A DNA stretch of 64,000 bases from Paramecium sonneborni (Eukaryota; Ciliophora; Oligohymenophorea; Peniculida; Parameciidae), in the NCBI GenBank assembly GCA_905182985.1, contig CAJJDN010000106.1:65843-129842 (forward strand). Reading direction: 5' to 3'. Within the stretch, counting starts at the first letter, position 1. Every line of letters starts with the position of its first letter. This document shows, piece after piece, positions 24,829 to 38,324 of this stretch. The notes below the pieces were generated by a model that saw only the letters and a list, made by a program, of their open reading frames with translations, did not search any database and was not told where the DNA came from. Both the position numbers and the translations under genes were made by a program.

Positions 24829-27800
24829 TCATATTTAATTCATAATTTTCATTAAAATTTGATGTATTCCTTTTTTCTATACTATTTTTGGTTCAAGTAA
24901 GATTAAAACAAATTTAACTTAATGTATTTAATAATATTGGAAGATAATCCAATAAACTGAGAATGTAAAATACAACAGCAAAATACTAATTTTATATGAT
25001 ATAATTTACATAATTCCAGTTAAATTAAAATAATCTGACATAGCTTATATAAATAGAATGCTTAAATAAATACTTTCATTAATAAAGTAACTAAAACAAG
25101 TAAAAAAACATGATTAAATATCCTAAGCATATTAAACAAAGAAATTTTAGTGAATCTATGAATTAATAAATTAAGAATTATTTTTTGAATATTTTAAAGT
25201 CTGTCTTTCTGTATTATATTCTTATTGAACCATTTTTTTGTAATTTTAAATAACTCCTCCTATTCCATCTTATGTAATAATTAGGTAAGAATCACTAGGT
25301 TTATAAGGTAATTTTATTTAAGATGTATTACAAAAAACCAGAAATCTTTAAAAATTTAAACATAAATCTTTTCTAAAAGCATTCAATATTTAATTTTTCA
25401 TTGTTTAGTTAAAATAATTTGATACAACTAAGTCATCAAGAATAGTATTAAACAAATTTGTCGAATTGTCTGCATACATTAAATATAATTCTATGATTTC
25501 AGATTAATTAATTAATTAATATGGATTTGATGGAATTAGATGTTCAGTCTTAATTAATTCTCCAAGTAAGATTGAACTATCGAATAGTTTTTTAAATTTT
25601 ATATAATTCATAGTCATTAATAAGGAATGTTTGTAATTGTCATAATAAAATGCTCTGTAATAATATGCTCCAATCATTTGAGAACCATAACAAATTATAA
25701 ATATAAAAGGTATGAGTATTCGAAATTTAGAAGTAAATTTAATATTTTATAATCGTTAAATGGTATGAATATTTTTATTTTAATTAAGATTTTCATTTTA
25801 AATTGTATCATTTTTTATCAAATTTGCCATAGATTTTAAAGAATAATTTGTGCATGAACTAAATATTTTTGTTTATGAAATTTATGTCTTAATTGAATTA
25901 ATCTCAATCATTGATAATAAAGTAAATATGTAATTATTTAATTTTACTTAAGAATAAATGAAATATATTAAAGCTATTATGAATATATTTGCAAAACATA
26001 TTTAGATTATTTCTATCTATTAAAAATTGGTTTGAGACTACTATATCTTAAATTTAAGATACTCAATTTCATCATCAATCACAATATCATGAAACTTAAA
26101 TATTGTCATTATATTTTGCCTTAAAAATCCATTAGCTTTAAATATTGAATAATCATGAGTAGAAATATTAGAATAATTTGTATTTTTTTATACTCTAACC
26201 ATTTTCTCTCTTGTTATTGCATAAAATGAATAATAGTCCATTTTTGTAATTATTTTATTATTATTTTTGTCATATTCAATTACATCAACCATTTCCATTC
26301 CTAAATCTCTACTTCTTCTGCTTAGATTTAATGTATAATTAACATGTATACCTTTCCATAAAGTAAAAGCATAATTTAATTTTTATTGCCTTTAAAATTC
26401 TATATACTAAGTTAGGTTGTATAAGCCACTTGATGCACAATATCTATTCCATTATAAAAGATATGATCCTGCATATGAAAATGTAAGAGCTTAAGGATTT
26501 ATTAAAAAATTAATTGATGACTAATATGATGTTATTTCACTTTATCCAGATTGTTTATTGATAAAAATAGTACAAACTATATAACATGTTAGTATAATCA
26601 TAAGAATTAATTACAATTTTAAATTCCTTGATATTTCCTTTTTCTCTATTATTTATTCGATAATTGAATTATTTATTTAATCATCTATATTATTATTCTT
26701 TTTTATTGTTTTCGTTTCAAATTTCAAACTCTTATCCTAACTTTCTACATTATTCTTAAAATCAGAAAAACTTAGTATAAAATAATAATAATCAGAATTA
26801 TCCAATTCAATATATTCTAATTCAAATTTATAAGATGATAAATTTTATTCTAAATTTAATTATTGCTGAATTATTTCAAATTGAATGGAAAATTTAGGGT
26901 TTAAAAGTGATACTATTCTATTCTACTTAATATAAGTTTCGTATCGAGAAGTTGAGGATTAATTGGTTTTTATTTAGGGAAGAAATTCTTCTTTTATATT
27001 GTAATTTATGCTTAACTAAAGACAATCATCATGATTAAGGTTTTTTGAAAAATATGATTAAAATTCAATTTATCTACATTATTAATATGTAGTAGTCAAT
27101 TCTAAAACTTAATATTCAATTTCTGGAACATAAAACTAAATCATAGCTTTTTCTAGGAAATCTTAATAAGTTACTTCTTAAGAATTATTTTCATCAAGAT
27201 CTTATAACTTATTGAATAGTAATTCCGAAATTCCAAATATTTTACCGAATTAATTGAATAATAGAAAATTATTGTTATCATCAACTTCAATTATATTATT
27301 AATTATTAAGTCATTGTCTAAAATTTCATGATATAAAGAAATTTTACAAGAAAGTATATAATTATTTTTCAGTAAAAAAGTCTTTATCTAATATTTATCT
27401 AAAAAATCATTTTCAACAAAATAATTTAATTGTGATTAATAATACCCTCTTAAAAATTATGGAAACAAATCTAAAATATTTTCCAAATATTAATCCTTAA
27501 AATATTCTTCTAAATATTTTGCTTTCGCATTCAAAATATTCCATTTCTTTTATAAATAGCTTACTTTAATCAGAAAGATTTAATCTAGAATAATATTGAA
27601 GAATTACTTTTTTATAATTTTAAATTCAAATTTCGATCCAATCCTTACAATTCCTTAGCTTTCTGTCCAATTTGTAATGCCTTTTAATAAATTTTTCATT
27701 TACCTTCTAATAATCACCATAAAAAATATAATAATATTTTTAGATAGTTTATATGGTTTTTAGATCACTTATAGTTGAATTTTAAAGTGTTTGAGTCTTT

Positions 27801-28789
27801 AAATTTATATTAGATTCAAGTTGCTACTTTAATTTTTTAATTTTTTTGCAAAATTTAAAAGTCTAAGTTCTAATCATCTTACAATATTGTTCTTCATTTA
27901 AATTAATTTTTATTAGATTTTAATAATAATTTAATTTAGCAAGACTAACTTATTCTATAATGTGAGAGTTTGTTTCTTATTATTCAAAAATTTGAATGAG
28001 CCATTAGTTCTCTTTTTATTAATTTTTTGATTTTTACTAACATTCTTGTTAAAGTAAATAAATATTGGCTTTAACGAAAACAAAGTCTAAAAATGAAATT
28101 TTGGATTAATTTTGTTGTAACAATAGAAAATATAATTTATATAAATTTGGTTCAAAATATTTTTCTATCATTATTCTATCTTAAATCTTAATTAAATTAG
28201 AATTATTTTTTTGTAAATATTTTAAATTCTATTAAATGCATCTTTAAATCATTAAAACTTTCATAGTTTCATCTTATTGATAATAATTAACAATTTATGA
28301 AATCAAAAATTTTAATTAACATTAATTTTTAGCATTAGTCAATTTATTTATTTGAGCTCTATTTTTTAAAGACTGAATAACACTTAATGTAAACAAGTAA
28401 ACTAAAAATATTTCAATCCAACTTAATTTAGCTAATCCGGCTATTCCAATTACAAAAAGGAATATTCTTAATTTAAAAATAAAATGGCTATTTAATTCAG
28501 TATTATTTAGTTATATTACAATTAATAAAAATGATTCTATGAGTAAAATGGAGAATTATAATTCAATTATTGGTAATTTAATCTTTAATATGCATAAAAC
28601 GATTCGAAAGAGATATATGATTAGTTCATCTAACTTTCTTGAAAAGCTACCATCTATTTACACAAAACTTGTTTAGCAGTTGAATTAAATATACATGATG
28701 TTCAATAAAAAAGTTAAAAAGAACAAAATCAAATGACCATATTGATCTTATATGAAAATAGCATATAGGGAGTTTAAAATTATTGGCAT
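24829..28789 (-). CDS. TmcB-like polytopic PAS membrane protein (copy B)
   Basis: ATG 28789 to TGA 24829-24831 with introns at 27681-27703 and 27585-27607; spliced length is 3915 nt (1304 residues). It has N-terminal membrane helices (HLILFFLTFLLNIMYIQFN, then IDGSFSRKLDELIIYLFRIV), a coiled middle, a PAS-like part that is shortened and poorly conserved (QIFLIKVSYLQKKWNILN), and the strand block EYFKDQYLENILDLFPQFL, which has lost the His-Asp of copy A. Membrane helices flank an external segment that keeps Cys (WNRYCASSGLYN). The tail KFVLILLEPKI matches copy A. Both introns lie at the same codon and phase as in copy A, so the genes are tandem duplicates. Function unknown; probably a membrane sensor. 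An additional upstream exon cannot be excluded. Confidence 0.82.
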
Positions 28790-29550
28790 AGACTACACAT
28801 AATATATGGTTTAAACAACAAAGGAACCAATAGATTAATGAATTGAAATTTTCATTTTGATTACAATTTAAGCAAGAGCAATATGAAAAAAAATGCTTAA
28901 AATAATGATGTAAGCAAAAATCAAATAGTTACTGTTCTCAAAATATATTAAAAGATTAATTCTAAATTTGCTGAGCATCTCTTAAATGAAGCTAATTTAA
29001 ATATGAGTATTTACACATTCTAACCATTAATTAATTAAACAGCTTGTAAAGTATTAACAATAAAAAGAAATCGAAACCATATAATGCTTTTAAAAGTGAT
29101 GTCAAAGTTTTATCGCAATTGTAAAAATTAAAAATATGCAAGATAATCTCTGGTTGCTTACTCTATTCTTTTTGAAAGAGATATTTTATTTTTTTTATTC
29201 ATCTAAAAATATAAATAACTAAATCACAACAAATATTAATAATAGAAAATAAAAAAAAATCCATAAAGTTGTGCTTTTGTAATAAAATTAATTTATAGGC
29301 AAATATGTATTCTTAATTAAATAATTATTTAATGTGGATCTCTATATTGTTTAATTAGTTTGAAAAAATTACTGAAAAACAATAAAATATCATAAGTAAT
29401 TAAAAATATATGTTTTTTACATCATAAGAAAGTAAAGTTTGATTTCAATTTTGAATGTAAATAGTTATTGAAAATATAATATATTAATTTGTATTGTAAT
29501 ATAAATTTTAAATTATTAAGCGGTTGAATTGTCTTTAAAAAATAAAATAA
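28790..29550. other. Divergent intergenic region with a doubtful ORF
   Basis: About 760 bp between copy B and the cyclin. A plus-strand frame from ATG 28883 reads MKKNAQNNDVSKNQIVTV, then INSKFAEHLLNEANLNMSI and QTACKVLTIKRNRN, which looks protein-like for about 65 codons before becoming low complexity. I see no clear stop, splice or family, so it is only noted. Confidence 0.35.
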
Positions 29551-30676
29551 ATGAAATCAAAACAATCATCATCTAGTGTTGTTAGTGATTCAGTTTCTGA
29601 TTTGAGTTCTGAATTATCATTAAGATCTGGAAAGGTACCAACAGTAACAAAATAAGAAGAGTTGGCTTCTGCAATAGAATAAAAGTCATCAGAGTCAGAG
29701 AATATAAATGAAATAGAAAATCCTGAAGAAATTCATTCCCCTTTAGAATTTAAATTAGATTTAAGTATGATTATTTAGAAGAATGGAAAAACAGAGGAAT
29801 TTTATAATTTAGTTCTATAAAGTTATTTGAGTAAACAATAGAAACCAAAAGAATATTTATCAAAAGATGATAAGGGTTTTGATGATGAAGAGAGAATAAG
29901 ATTTTTAAATTGGTTAATTGAGATTACATATGCATATTAAATGAATTATTCAACATTCTTTATAGTTTGTTCTATTTTGGATGAATATTAAAAGAAAACT
30001 TAAAAGTAATATTTAGATATCTAAAAATAATAGTATATCAAGAGATAACCTTCATTTAACTGGTGTAAGTTGTATATATTTGGCATCAAAATTTAATGAT
30101 GTAATACCATTAAGATTAGATTAAGCAATAGATATATCCCATAATAGATTAGGTCGAAGTAAGATTTTGAAAAAAGAATTAGAAATTTTTGAATGTTTGG
30201 ATCATCAACTTAATTTTTCTAATGGTTTTTTATTTTTAACATTATTATTAAGACTATATTTGAGTAAGATCAAAGATAAAGAGAATGATATTATAGAGAT
30301 AGCATATTTTACATTGAAGCTATGTTGTTTTGATTATGAATTATAAAGTAAGTATTATTAGAGTGAAATATCAGCAGGTTGTTTATCATATGCAGCAATG
30401 CTTGTAAATTCTAATAATTAAGGAAGAGTGAGTGGACATATAACTACTTCCCTTGTAATATATTCATAATTAGTATATTAGTTAAATCTATTAAAAACAG
30501 TAAATGTTGTAAAGGATGAATAAATAGTAATTGTTGGTGAACATATTGAAGCATTAATAGATAAATACTTTACTGATATTTAATTTAGAGGAAAAATCTA
30601 AAAATTAATAGAGTATAACTAAACCTAAACTGAATTGTTGAAATCTTACCTAGAAATTAGAAACTATGATCCATGA
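29551..30676 (+). CDS. A/B-type cyclin
   Basis: ATG 29551, a 28-nt intron at 30006-30033 and TGA 30674-30676 give 365 residues. A Ser/Glu-rich head leads to the cyclin box at about residue 110: ERIRFLNWLIEITYAYQM (equivalent of the MRxxLxDWLxEV helix), SILDEY, then across the intron SRDNLHLTGVSCIYLASKF. The second fold contains ISAGCLSYAAML. The intron falls inside the first cyclin fold and is required, because without it the conserved LTGVSCIYLASKF is out of frame. Cyclins activate CDKs in the cell cycle; ciliates have many. The N-terminal region holds no obvious RxxL destruction box. Subtype is not certain. Confidence 0.88.
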
Positions 30677-30724
30677 AAATTAAGTATTATTATATTATTA
30701 CTATATTTTTAATAATATAAAATA

Positions 30725-33700
30725 ATGATTAATCGAGACACTGGATTCTAAGATTTGGAAAGTGGAATTCAGAGTAATAATATCTCTTCTGGACACTTGG
30801 TTGATATTGATTAACAAAGTCCTATTGGAGGTTAATTATTAGATCCTACTCTTGAATTTTCTTAATTATAATAACTAGAAGCTTTACGAATGAAGAGAGA
30901 TATATTTGATAATTATCACAAAAATGCAATTAATTTAGGACATAAGGCTGATGTAAATGAAGAAGATTGTCTTATGAGTAATTTAAGGTATTTAGATTTG
31001 ATATGTAAGTGGTAAAAGAAGTGAACCTTAAGGTTCTATTAGTTCAATCAGTTGCAATTTAAGAAAATAAAAACATTTAACTGTAAAGACTGCCTAAAAC
31101 AAATCTAATAAATCAATTTAAATTAAATAAAAGTTTGATTAAGACGACTTTGTTATTTCATCCCCAAATCAAAATAATGGAACAATGAACTTTGGATTAA
31201 AATCAGATGCGAAAATAGCAAAATTTTAGACATTTGTATAATAAATGGAAGAATAGCAAGAACAAAATGAAAAAACTAAAAGAGCAGAAGTTCATAGAGA
31301 TACAATAAAATAACAATCGTTGATTCTAAGAGGGAAAAGTAAAGAAATGAAAACTGGGTATAGATTTGATTGAATAATAGTTTAAATGAAGTATGGGCAT
31401 AAAAGGCTTTGATAATTATTAGATTAGTTTCTCGTTTTATTTAATAATTAAAAACAAAGACTGAAAGAATAAAATTTAGATTGATTACTAAAAGAATATT
31501 TGAAGTTATATGTGATAATAGTGCAAATTTTGAGTATATGTTGATAAATAGATTAATAAAATAGAAACCGAATATTAGTTTGATAATATTTTACTAAATT
31601 TAAAATAAAGCTTCAAAGTTATTGATTTGGATAGAAGCAATTTATGGTTTCTTTGCAAAATATGTGAAAGTGATAAAACCTGATAGTTTATTTAAAATAA
31701 TTTGGGATATAATTCTATTGTTATTTATTGTAATGAACATATTTTATATTCCTATATACATAAGTTTTGATGTAAGATCAGAAGGAGTATTTGAATGGAT
31801 CTTTGATTTATTACCTTCATGGATATTCATAGCAGAAATATTATTGAATTTTAATACTGCTTATTATGATAAAGGATTGATGCATGAAGATAGAAAATAG
31901 ATAATGAAGCATTATGTAAAAGGGAATTTCTTTTGGGATATAATAGTAATAATCCCATTTTTGATTTCATATATGGATATACCATTTGTTAGATATACTT
32001 TATTATTGAGATTAACAAGATTATCACCATTGATGACAAGTATAGAAGAGGTTTTAAATTTAGAAGTAAGATATTGATAATTATGTATAAGGATAATATG
32101 TAAGTAATTTTAGATTTATTGAAATTAATATTTTTTTTATTATTAACAGGGCATTTTTGTGGTTGTGCATGGCATTGGGTAGCAGTGATAGAATATTAAG
32201 ATTATGGTGAAGAATTAACTTGGTTAACTAAATATGCACCAAATGCAATGAATTATTATTGGTTTGATAGATACATAATATCCTTATATTGGAGTGTTAT
32301 TACTACAGTTACAGTAGGGTATGGTGATATAGTTCCAGTAACGACAGTGGAGAGAATATTTGTGATAACTGTGACTTTATTAATATGTGGTGTTTTTGGT
32401 TATTGTCTATCGAATATCGGAAATATATTTAAATAGATATCAGATAAGAAGGGCGTTTATAAATAGAGAATAAGAGAAATTAATTAACATATAAGGAAGA
32501 GAGGGTTGAGTTACAATTTATAATTAAAAGTATCAATTACATTTAAGTGATAATAGGTTAAAAAATATTTCGAATATTTCTTTAAAGTAAAATAAGAAGA
32601 AGATTAACATGCTGAATAATTTATTGAATAATTAACAAAACATTTAAGAGAAGAAGTTCTTATTGATATTTACAGTAAAACATTAACGTAATCGCGTTTC
32701 TTAAGAGAAAACTTTAGTGATGAAACTATTCATAGATTATGTCAAATTGTTAAAGAAACAAAACTATATCCAGAATAATTGTTATTCTAAAGAAATGATT
32801 CACCAAAAGCGCTTTGGTTTGTATTATCTGGAACAGTCGAATATGTTGCTGATCATCAAAGTATTATAACTCTTTCATTCTTTTAGATGAAGATGATCAT
32901 TTCTATACAGAAACCTTTTTGAAGAAAGTTACATAAGGGTATATATATTGTAAACATCATTTAATAGAGCTGTTATAGGAGAAAGAGAATTCATTTCATA
33001 AACACCATATGAGTATAATGCCAGAGCTACTAAATTTACTTAATTATTAGTAATAGAGTATTCATTTCTATTCATTTCTTTATTAGCTATTAACAATTCT
33101 ATCTAATCCTCTAAGATAATAATGAGGAATTTGAAAAGTATAGTATGGCTAAAGATAATCTCATATTTAATAGAAATTATAAAGCATTTGGATAAATATG
33201 TGAAATCTGTGGATGGACTCATCGATTCATTTAGTAATTCTCCATAAACAATTTTTAGATGTCCATTTGTATTTTTATAACCAAATAAAAATAAAATTGC
33301 TAGTTCTTTTGCTTCTACTAAAACTAACAAAAGATTAACCTTTCCTTATAGGACTTTACCTAAATCTAATTGGAAAAATAATCTACCTGATGTTTAAGAA
33401 GCAGCCTTAGGATATATTGTTTTAAATAATATCATACCAGAAAAGTAAAATTTAAAAATATACAAGAGAAATAAATGATAATTATCTAATTAATCTTGGT
33501 TTTGAGTTAAATGATAAAGAAGAAGATCCCTAAAGATTAATTTTAAATAAAAAGAATTCTGTGTTCAAAGATTAAAAAATATTATCATAATTCGAAAATA
33601 ATCTACAATAATAATAACCTACTCCATAACCTTCAATCTAAACTGTATTACCTATAGATCAAAAATCTTAAAATCAAACTGCAATCTTTCTTAAAGATGG

Positions 33701-34783
33701 TTAAAGAGCTAGCATTACTAATGTAATATAAATGTTTAATTATTTATTAGGAAAGTATAATAGATTGGGATTAAGGTAGTTAATTTAGAAAAAGTCTAAA
33801 CAAAATTAAACTGTAAGGCTTAGATAGAGGCAAGACTCTCCAATCTATTAAAGGAAAGCTTCATTAAAACAATAATGGGGCAGGTGATTTATTGGATGAA
33901 TCAATGATTTAAGAAGAAGTTAAAATACAAAATGCAAATGCAGGATCATAAAATTATATACACAGCAAACTTAAAGTAGTAAAAAATAAACATAATAATA
34001 ATCAAAATTCTATTGGAATTAGAAAAGTTTCTTGGTTAGAATTTGATAGTGGAACAAATTAACATTAAGGTTGAATTAGATATTTAAATTATTAGATAAT
34101 AAACCTACTTATTTATTAAAATAAGTAAGTAAGGGAAGTGAAACTAATTTTGATCAATCACATGCTTCATATTCATAAGAAATCGAAATTAAATAAAGAA
34201 TAGAGGCAAGAGAAAATAGTATTATATCAAAAAAAACTAATAAGTTTATTTTTGTTATATATTTTATAGTGTTGAAGTTAATCGAAGAAAAAAAAGAAGA
34301 AGAACTACCTAATTGTTATAATTATTTTAAGGCTCAGAAATTGATAATAAATCTACAAAAAAGGCAGAAAAAGAAGCATATAGTTCAAGTGTTTATACAG
34401 CTGGAGTTCCTAGTAATTCAGCTTTAGTAGATTCAAATAATAAATATGATAATAATGGAGATAGTAATAGTGTTCATGTAGGATAATCTTTTGATGGAAT
34501 ATAAAAGAGAATATAAGATATAGTTCGAGTTCATTTTGAAATGGATTTAGATGTTGCTAAATAATCGAAAATCTATTTCCCTGATTTTAATCTTGATGTT
34601 GTTATTTAAAGAATTACTGTTTATTATGATAAATTAAGAGAAAATAAATAAGAATTTGATATGAGAGAAATGAAAAGAACTAAAACTAACTTTACTCTTT
34701 TCGATCGTATTAGATAAGGAAAGAATACAACAATTAGAGGAAGTTTTATTGATAAAGATAAATCTCTTTAAGATAATGATTGA
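30725..34783 (+). CDS. CNG/EAG-type potassium channel, many introns
   Basis: ATG 30725 to TGA 34781-34783. Introns: 30988-31009, 31358-31380, 32066-32091, 32530-32556, 32861-32886, 32939-32967, 33058-33086, 33234-33258, 33445-33466, 33813-33834, 34070-34095 and 34244-34269, with an optional 21-nt one at 33755-33775. Spliced length is 3756 nt (1251 residues) without the optional intron. Six helices start near IWDIILLLFIVMNIFYIP; S4 is RYTLLLRLTRLSPL; pore TVTVGYGD with Asp511. A CNBD follows (ALWFVLSGTVEYV, GAVIGEREFI, PYEYNARATKFTQLLVID), then a zinc-finger-like ICEICGWTHRFIQCPF and a long Asn/Gln/Ser-rich tail. Predicted membrane K+ channel with possible cyclic-nucleotide control. Its CNBD is better conserved than that of the channel at 5964-8660. 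Confidence 0.92.
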
Positions 34784-35405
34784 GCATATTTTTGATATTA
34801 AATTATCACTTTTTACATTATTATTTATATTCCATCATTCTAAATGATTAATTCAAATATGAAGAACATCATCATCATTATCAACTCATAATTTTTATGG
34901 CAGAAACAGTCCTTTTATTAATAAAAAAAAAAGCAAATTTCCAAAAATTATTATTCAATCTTTTATATGGAAATCTTTGCATTGATTATAAGTCTTACTT
35001 TTTAAATTGATTCCAATTAATATTTGCTGAAATGAAGAATAATTGTTATTCGCCAATTATTTATAAAAAACTTGAAAATTATAATTAATTTATTCATCTA
35101 TCTAATAACTTTGTAATAGATTTAGTTTTAGAGTTTTTAAAAAATAAAATGTAATTCATGATTTAATATTAAAATTTTTGAATTCAAATTCTTAATTAGA
35201 AATAAAATTAATTCTGAAATTAATAAAATATATTTATAGAACAAAATGTTTATATTTAAACTAAAATTAGTTTTAATTGCAACTTACACAATATATAACT
35301 TAAAAAATATTTATCGTTATTACTCAATTTTAAATAAGAAGTATAAGAAGAGAATTAAACTAAAGAACTTTTTGATTAATAAATACAAAAAGGTTATTTT
35401 AATGA
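34784..35405. other. Intergenic, nothing identified
   Basis: About 620 bp, extremely AT-rich. No gene or RNA recognised. Confidence 0.45.
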
Positions 35406-36110
35406 ATGATTAAAAATGATAATTAATATAGAATTTATTCCAATAATGAATGCCCATAGATACAAAAGGTTAATCCAATTATTTTAATAAACTTAGATAA
35501 ATAAATATAGGGTGAAGGCAGATTGCTTTGCCTAGAAAGTTCTCAAAGTAAACTATGTGTAATTCATTTTTAATAAGCATTAGAAAATATTTAAGATTAG
35601 AAAAACAAAGAATTTTTGATTTTATTTTTTTGGAGAAATCAATAAATGCTATAATTAAATTGACTAGTTTCTTAAATTTATTGATATTGCAAGATCCTAA
35701 TCATATAAATTATTGAATTAATTATACAAAATTTTTAGAATATGATTATTTCTTTTATAGATCATTATAGCAAGAATTAAAAATACTAATTGATAAATGA
35801 GAAGATTATCTAATTATTGATAATAAAGAAAGAGAATATCTATTTGAAAATAAATGGAAAACAGATTTGAATAAAATTTATTCTTCTTTCATAACTGAAA
35901 TAAAGGATGGATTTTGAAATATATTAAATGATGCAAATTCGGCTGCTTCTAAACTTTATTAATTAATTCAATTATAAAAAAGCTTAGACGAGACTAGATA
36001 AAGTTAAGTGTTAATTAATCTTAATCAAGAGATTAAAAAAGCATTCAAATCCAAATCTAAGGTCCTACAAAGAAAGGATGATTAAATTAGTTATATATAT
36101 TTAGTTTTCT
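35406..36110 (+). pseudogene. Probable pseudogene with in-frame TGAs
   Basis: ATG 35406 opens a protein-like frame (MIKNDNQYRIYSNNECPQ, GEGRLLCLESSQSK). Near 35590 the coding signal moves to another frame without a usable intron, and that frame (RIFDFIFLEKSINAI, KFLEYDYFFYRSLQQEL, REYLFENKWKTDL, SFITEIKDGF, SAASKLYQLIQLQKSLDETR) continues to about 36110 through three TGA codons at 35714, 35798 and 35915. The fragments share one frame (spacings 84 and 117 nt) and read smoothly on both sides of each TGA. Either a gene has decayed recently or the region holds unspliced or unexcised elements. An ORF at about 36200-36540 (APGQLSCIHYEISII) may be its continuation. Family not recognised. Confidence 0.55.
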
Positions 36111-36549
36111 AAATTTAAAATTAAAATAATTATATTATATTTAAAATATATATGTTTCAGTAAGGGATGTGTAAAGGAATTTTATATATAAGAATATAAT
36201 AATAATATTTTAATAGCTCCAGGATAATTATCATGTATTCATTATGAAATTTCTATAATTACTTTTGGTATTAGAGTTTATTTGGATATAAGAAATTTTA
36301 TAAGTAATATGAACATTAGTATTACATAAAAAATAAAATTTTTAAGTTATTATCATAATAATCTCAAAGATCTTCGTAATTATGTAATATCAGCATTCAT
36401 GCATTATTCAAAATAAACCTTCTTAATATTTATTTTTAAGTAGAGTAATTCTTATAACATTTTATAGATCCAAAAGATTAGATTGAATAATCAATTAAGA
36501 TAATAATAAATCGTTATTAATATTAATTTAGTTATAGTAAATAGATATA

Positions 36550-38110
36550 TCATTCAATACAAAGTATGCAATTAATTTTAATTATATTTTAATGCCTTTC
36601 AAAATTTTAATGATCTTAATGTAGTTTAGCTATCAATTTGCAAATATTTTCATATTTACTCTAAATTTTTTCATTTTTATATCTAAAATGTTACCATTTT
36701 AATTTTTAATTCCTAACAATAATATCCCCTATTGTAAAATAAAACTAAGGGACTCTTTCATTCTTTTTGATTTTGAAATCATTTATAAAATCGTTTCTTG
36801 TTGCTGAAATCCACTGAATTATATATTCATCTTTTTCTAATTAAGTTGAATCAGATTCATCGCTTCTCTCTAAAATATTTTAATATTTTAATTTCAAATC
36901 ATTAAGTTTTCTTAGTAAAATAACCTAACTAATTTAATCTTAAGTAGAATAATAATCAAAAACAAAGTGTAAATCAATATTTTCAAAATATACTTATTTC
37001 TTACTTATAACATGTTCTTTGCCTTAATAAAATGCCATAGATATGTTTTGTAATAATTGAGAATCAAATTGCTTTGATTAAATATTTTTTTTTAACAAAA
37101 ATATTGTTGTTTCAATATTATAATTTGCAATAGGAATTTTATATTATAAGTCTTCTGGGTGTATTTAAGATGAATTAGTTATATCTATTGAATCAAAGTA
37201 TATTATTTTTTTAAAGTTAGATTTTTTGAAATCAGTTAAGACCCTACTCAATTAAATGCCACCAACATGAACATTTTTTGTAAATCGAGGTTTATATATT
37301 GCATCGTATTAATAATTTTAATCCTAAAGAAATTTGTGCCATTTTAACATAAAATTAGTATTTTAAACTAAAAAGATTATTATAAAAGCTTTTGACAATC
37401 TTTGTTAAAATAATTGATGTACATTTTCAGTGTATTTTTGAATTCTTTTCTTAAATTACAAATGCAAAATGCATTATCACATTACTCTTAATTGTTTACT
37501 CCTAAACTGTTACCACAATTAGTTACTTCATTCTAATTCTCCCAAAAGGAGCATGTTCTTTTTAATGCAACATCTAATTTTTAGATTTATTATTACTTTC
37601 AAATTAAATAATTAATATTTTATCATAATCATCATCTTTATAAGAAGATGCTTTGAACAAGCATTTTAAACTTGCTCCTTCCTTTAATTATGGAAAATGT
37701 TTATTTTAATAACATATTTAAACTACATGATCAAGACTTTTTTATTTTTTTAGTAATGGTTTAACAAATAATTATCTTGTCTAAATTTTTATTTAGTTAA
37801 TATTCGTTTAATTAGATAATGAAGGTAATATTTATTTTTATGATTTCAACATGTTAAAATTTGCTAAATATCTCTCAGAAATTGAGCTTTCATTTTTTTA
37901 CAAATATGGATCCTCTACAGTATTCAATGAATTTTCAAAGGTAATTCTTCTTTATGGAACTATTAATTTTGCAGAATTAGTTATTAAAATTGTTTCCTCA
38001 AAATCAGATGTTTTATTATTTTTTTCTTTCTTTTCTTTAATTCTCCTTTCAGCTGGACTTAGGTGCTTTTTTTTTTTATTTAATTCAAACAATCCTTTGT
38101 ATCTAGTCAT
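36550..38110 (-). CDS. Unrecognised protein, 509 aa
   Basis: ATG 38110 to TGA 36550-36552. One intron, probably the 31-nt segment just after the codons for TIKSN near 37460-37490, restores frame and gives 1530 coding nt. The N-terminus is highly basic (LFELNKKKKHLSPAERRIKE); the middle is Gln/Lys-rich with FNMLKSQKQILPSLSNQT. The C-terminal half is better structured: KWHKFLQDQNYQYDAIY, RFTKNVHVGGIQLSRVL, KKIIYFDSIDITNSSQIH, EYIIQWISATRNDFIND. No signal peptide, no clear membrane helix, no family recognised. The intron uses an unusual GTGA donor, so a 1-nt sequencing slip is an alternative. A plus-strand frame at 37851-38186 is a shadow of this gene. Confidence 0.65.
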
Positions 38111-38324
38111 ATTTGATTATTTTGTAAAATATAAAGTACTTGTTATTAAAGGATTTTGCATTAATTATATAAACTATTTTTGTTAAATTATGATAAATAA
38201 TAAAGGAAAATTAGCAAAATGAATAAAGAATTAATTAAGATAGAGTTTATCAATATTTACCTTTTTTTTTAAATCTTCAACCTTCAACATAAATTTAATA
38301 AAAATGTGATAAAAGTAGAACATA

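Noticed and set aside
30001..30040. Programmed frameshift in the cyclin
   Set aside because: The apparent +1 shift is fully explained by a 28-nt GT...TAG intron that restores the cyclin box.
37851..38186. Plus-strand ORF of 111 codons with membrane-like residues
   Set aside because: It ends at TAA, which is not a stop here, and it lies antisense to a well-supported minus gene rich in Lys/Asn, which produces Phe/Leu on the opposite strand.
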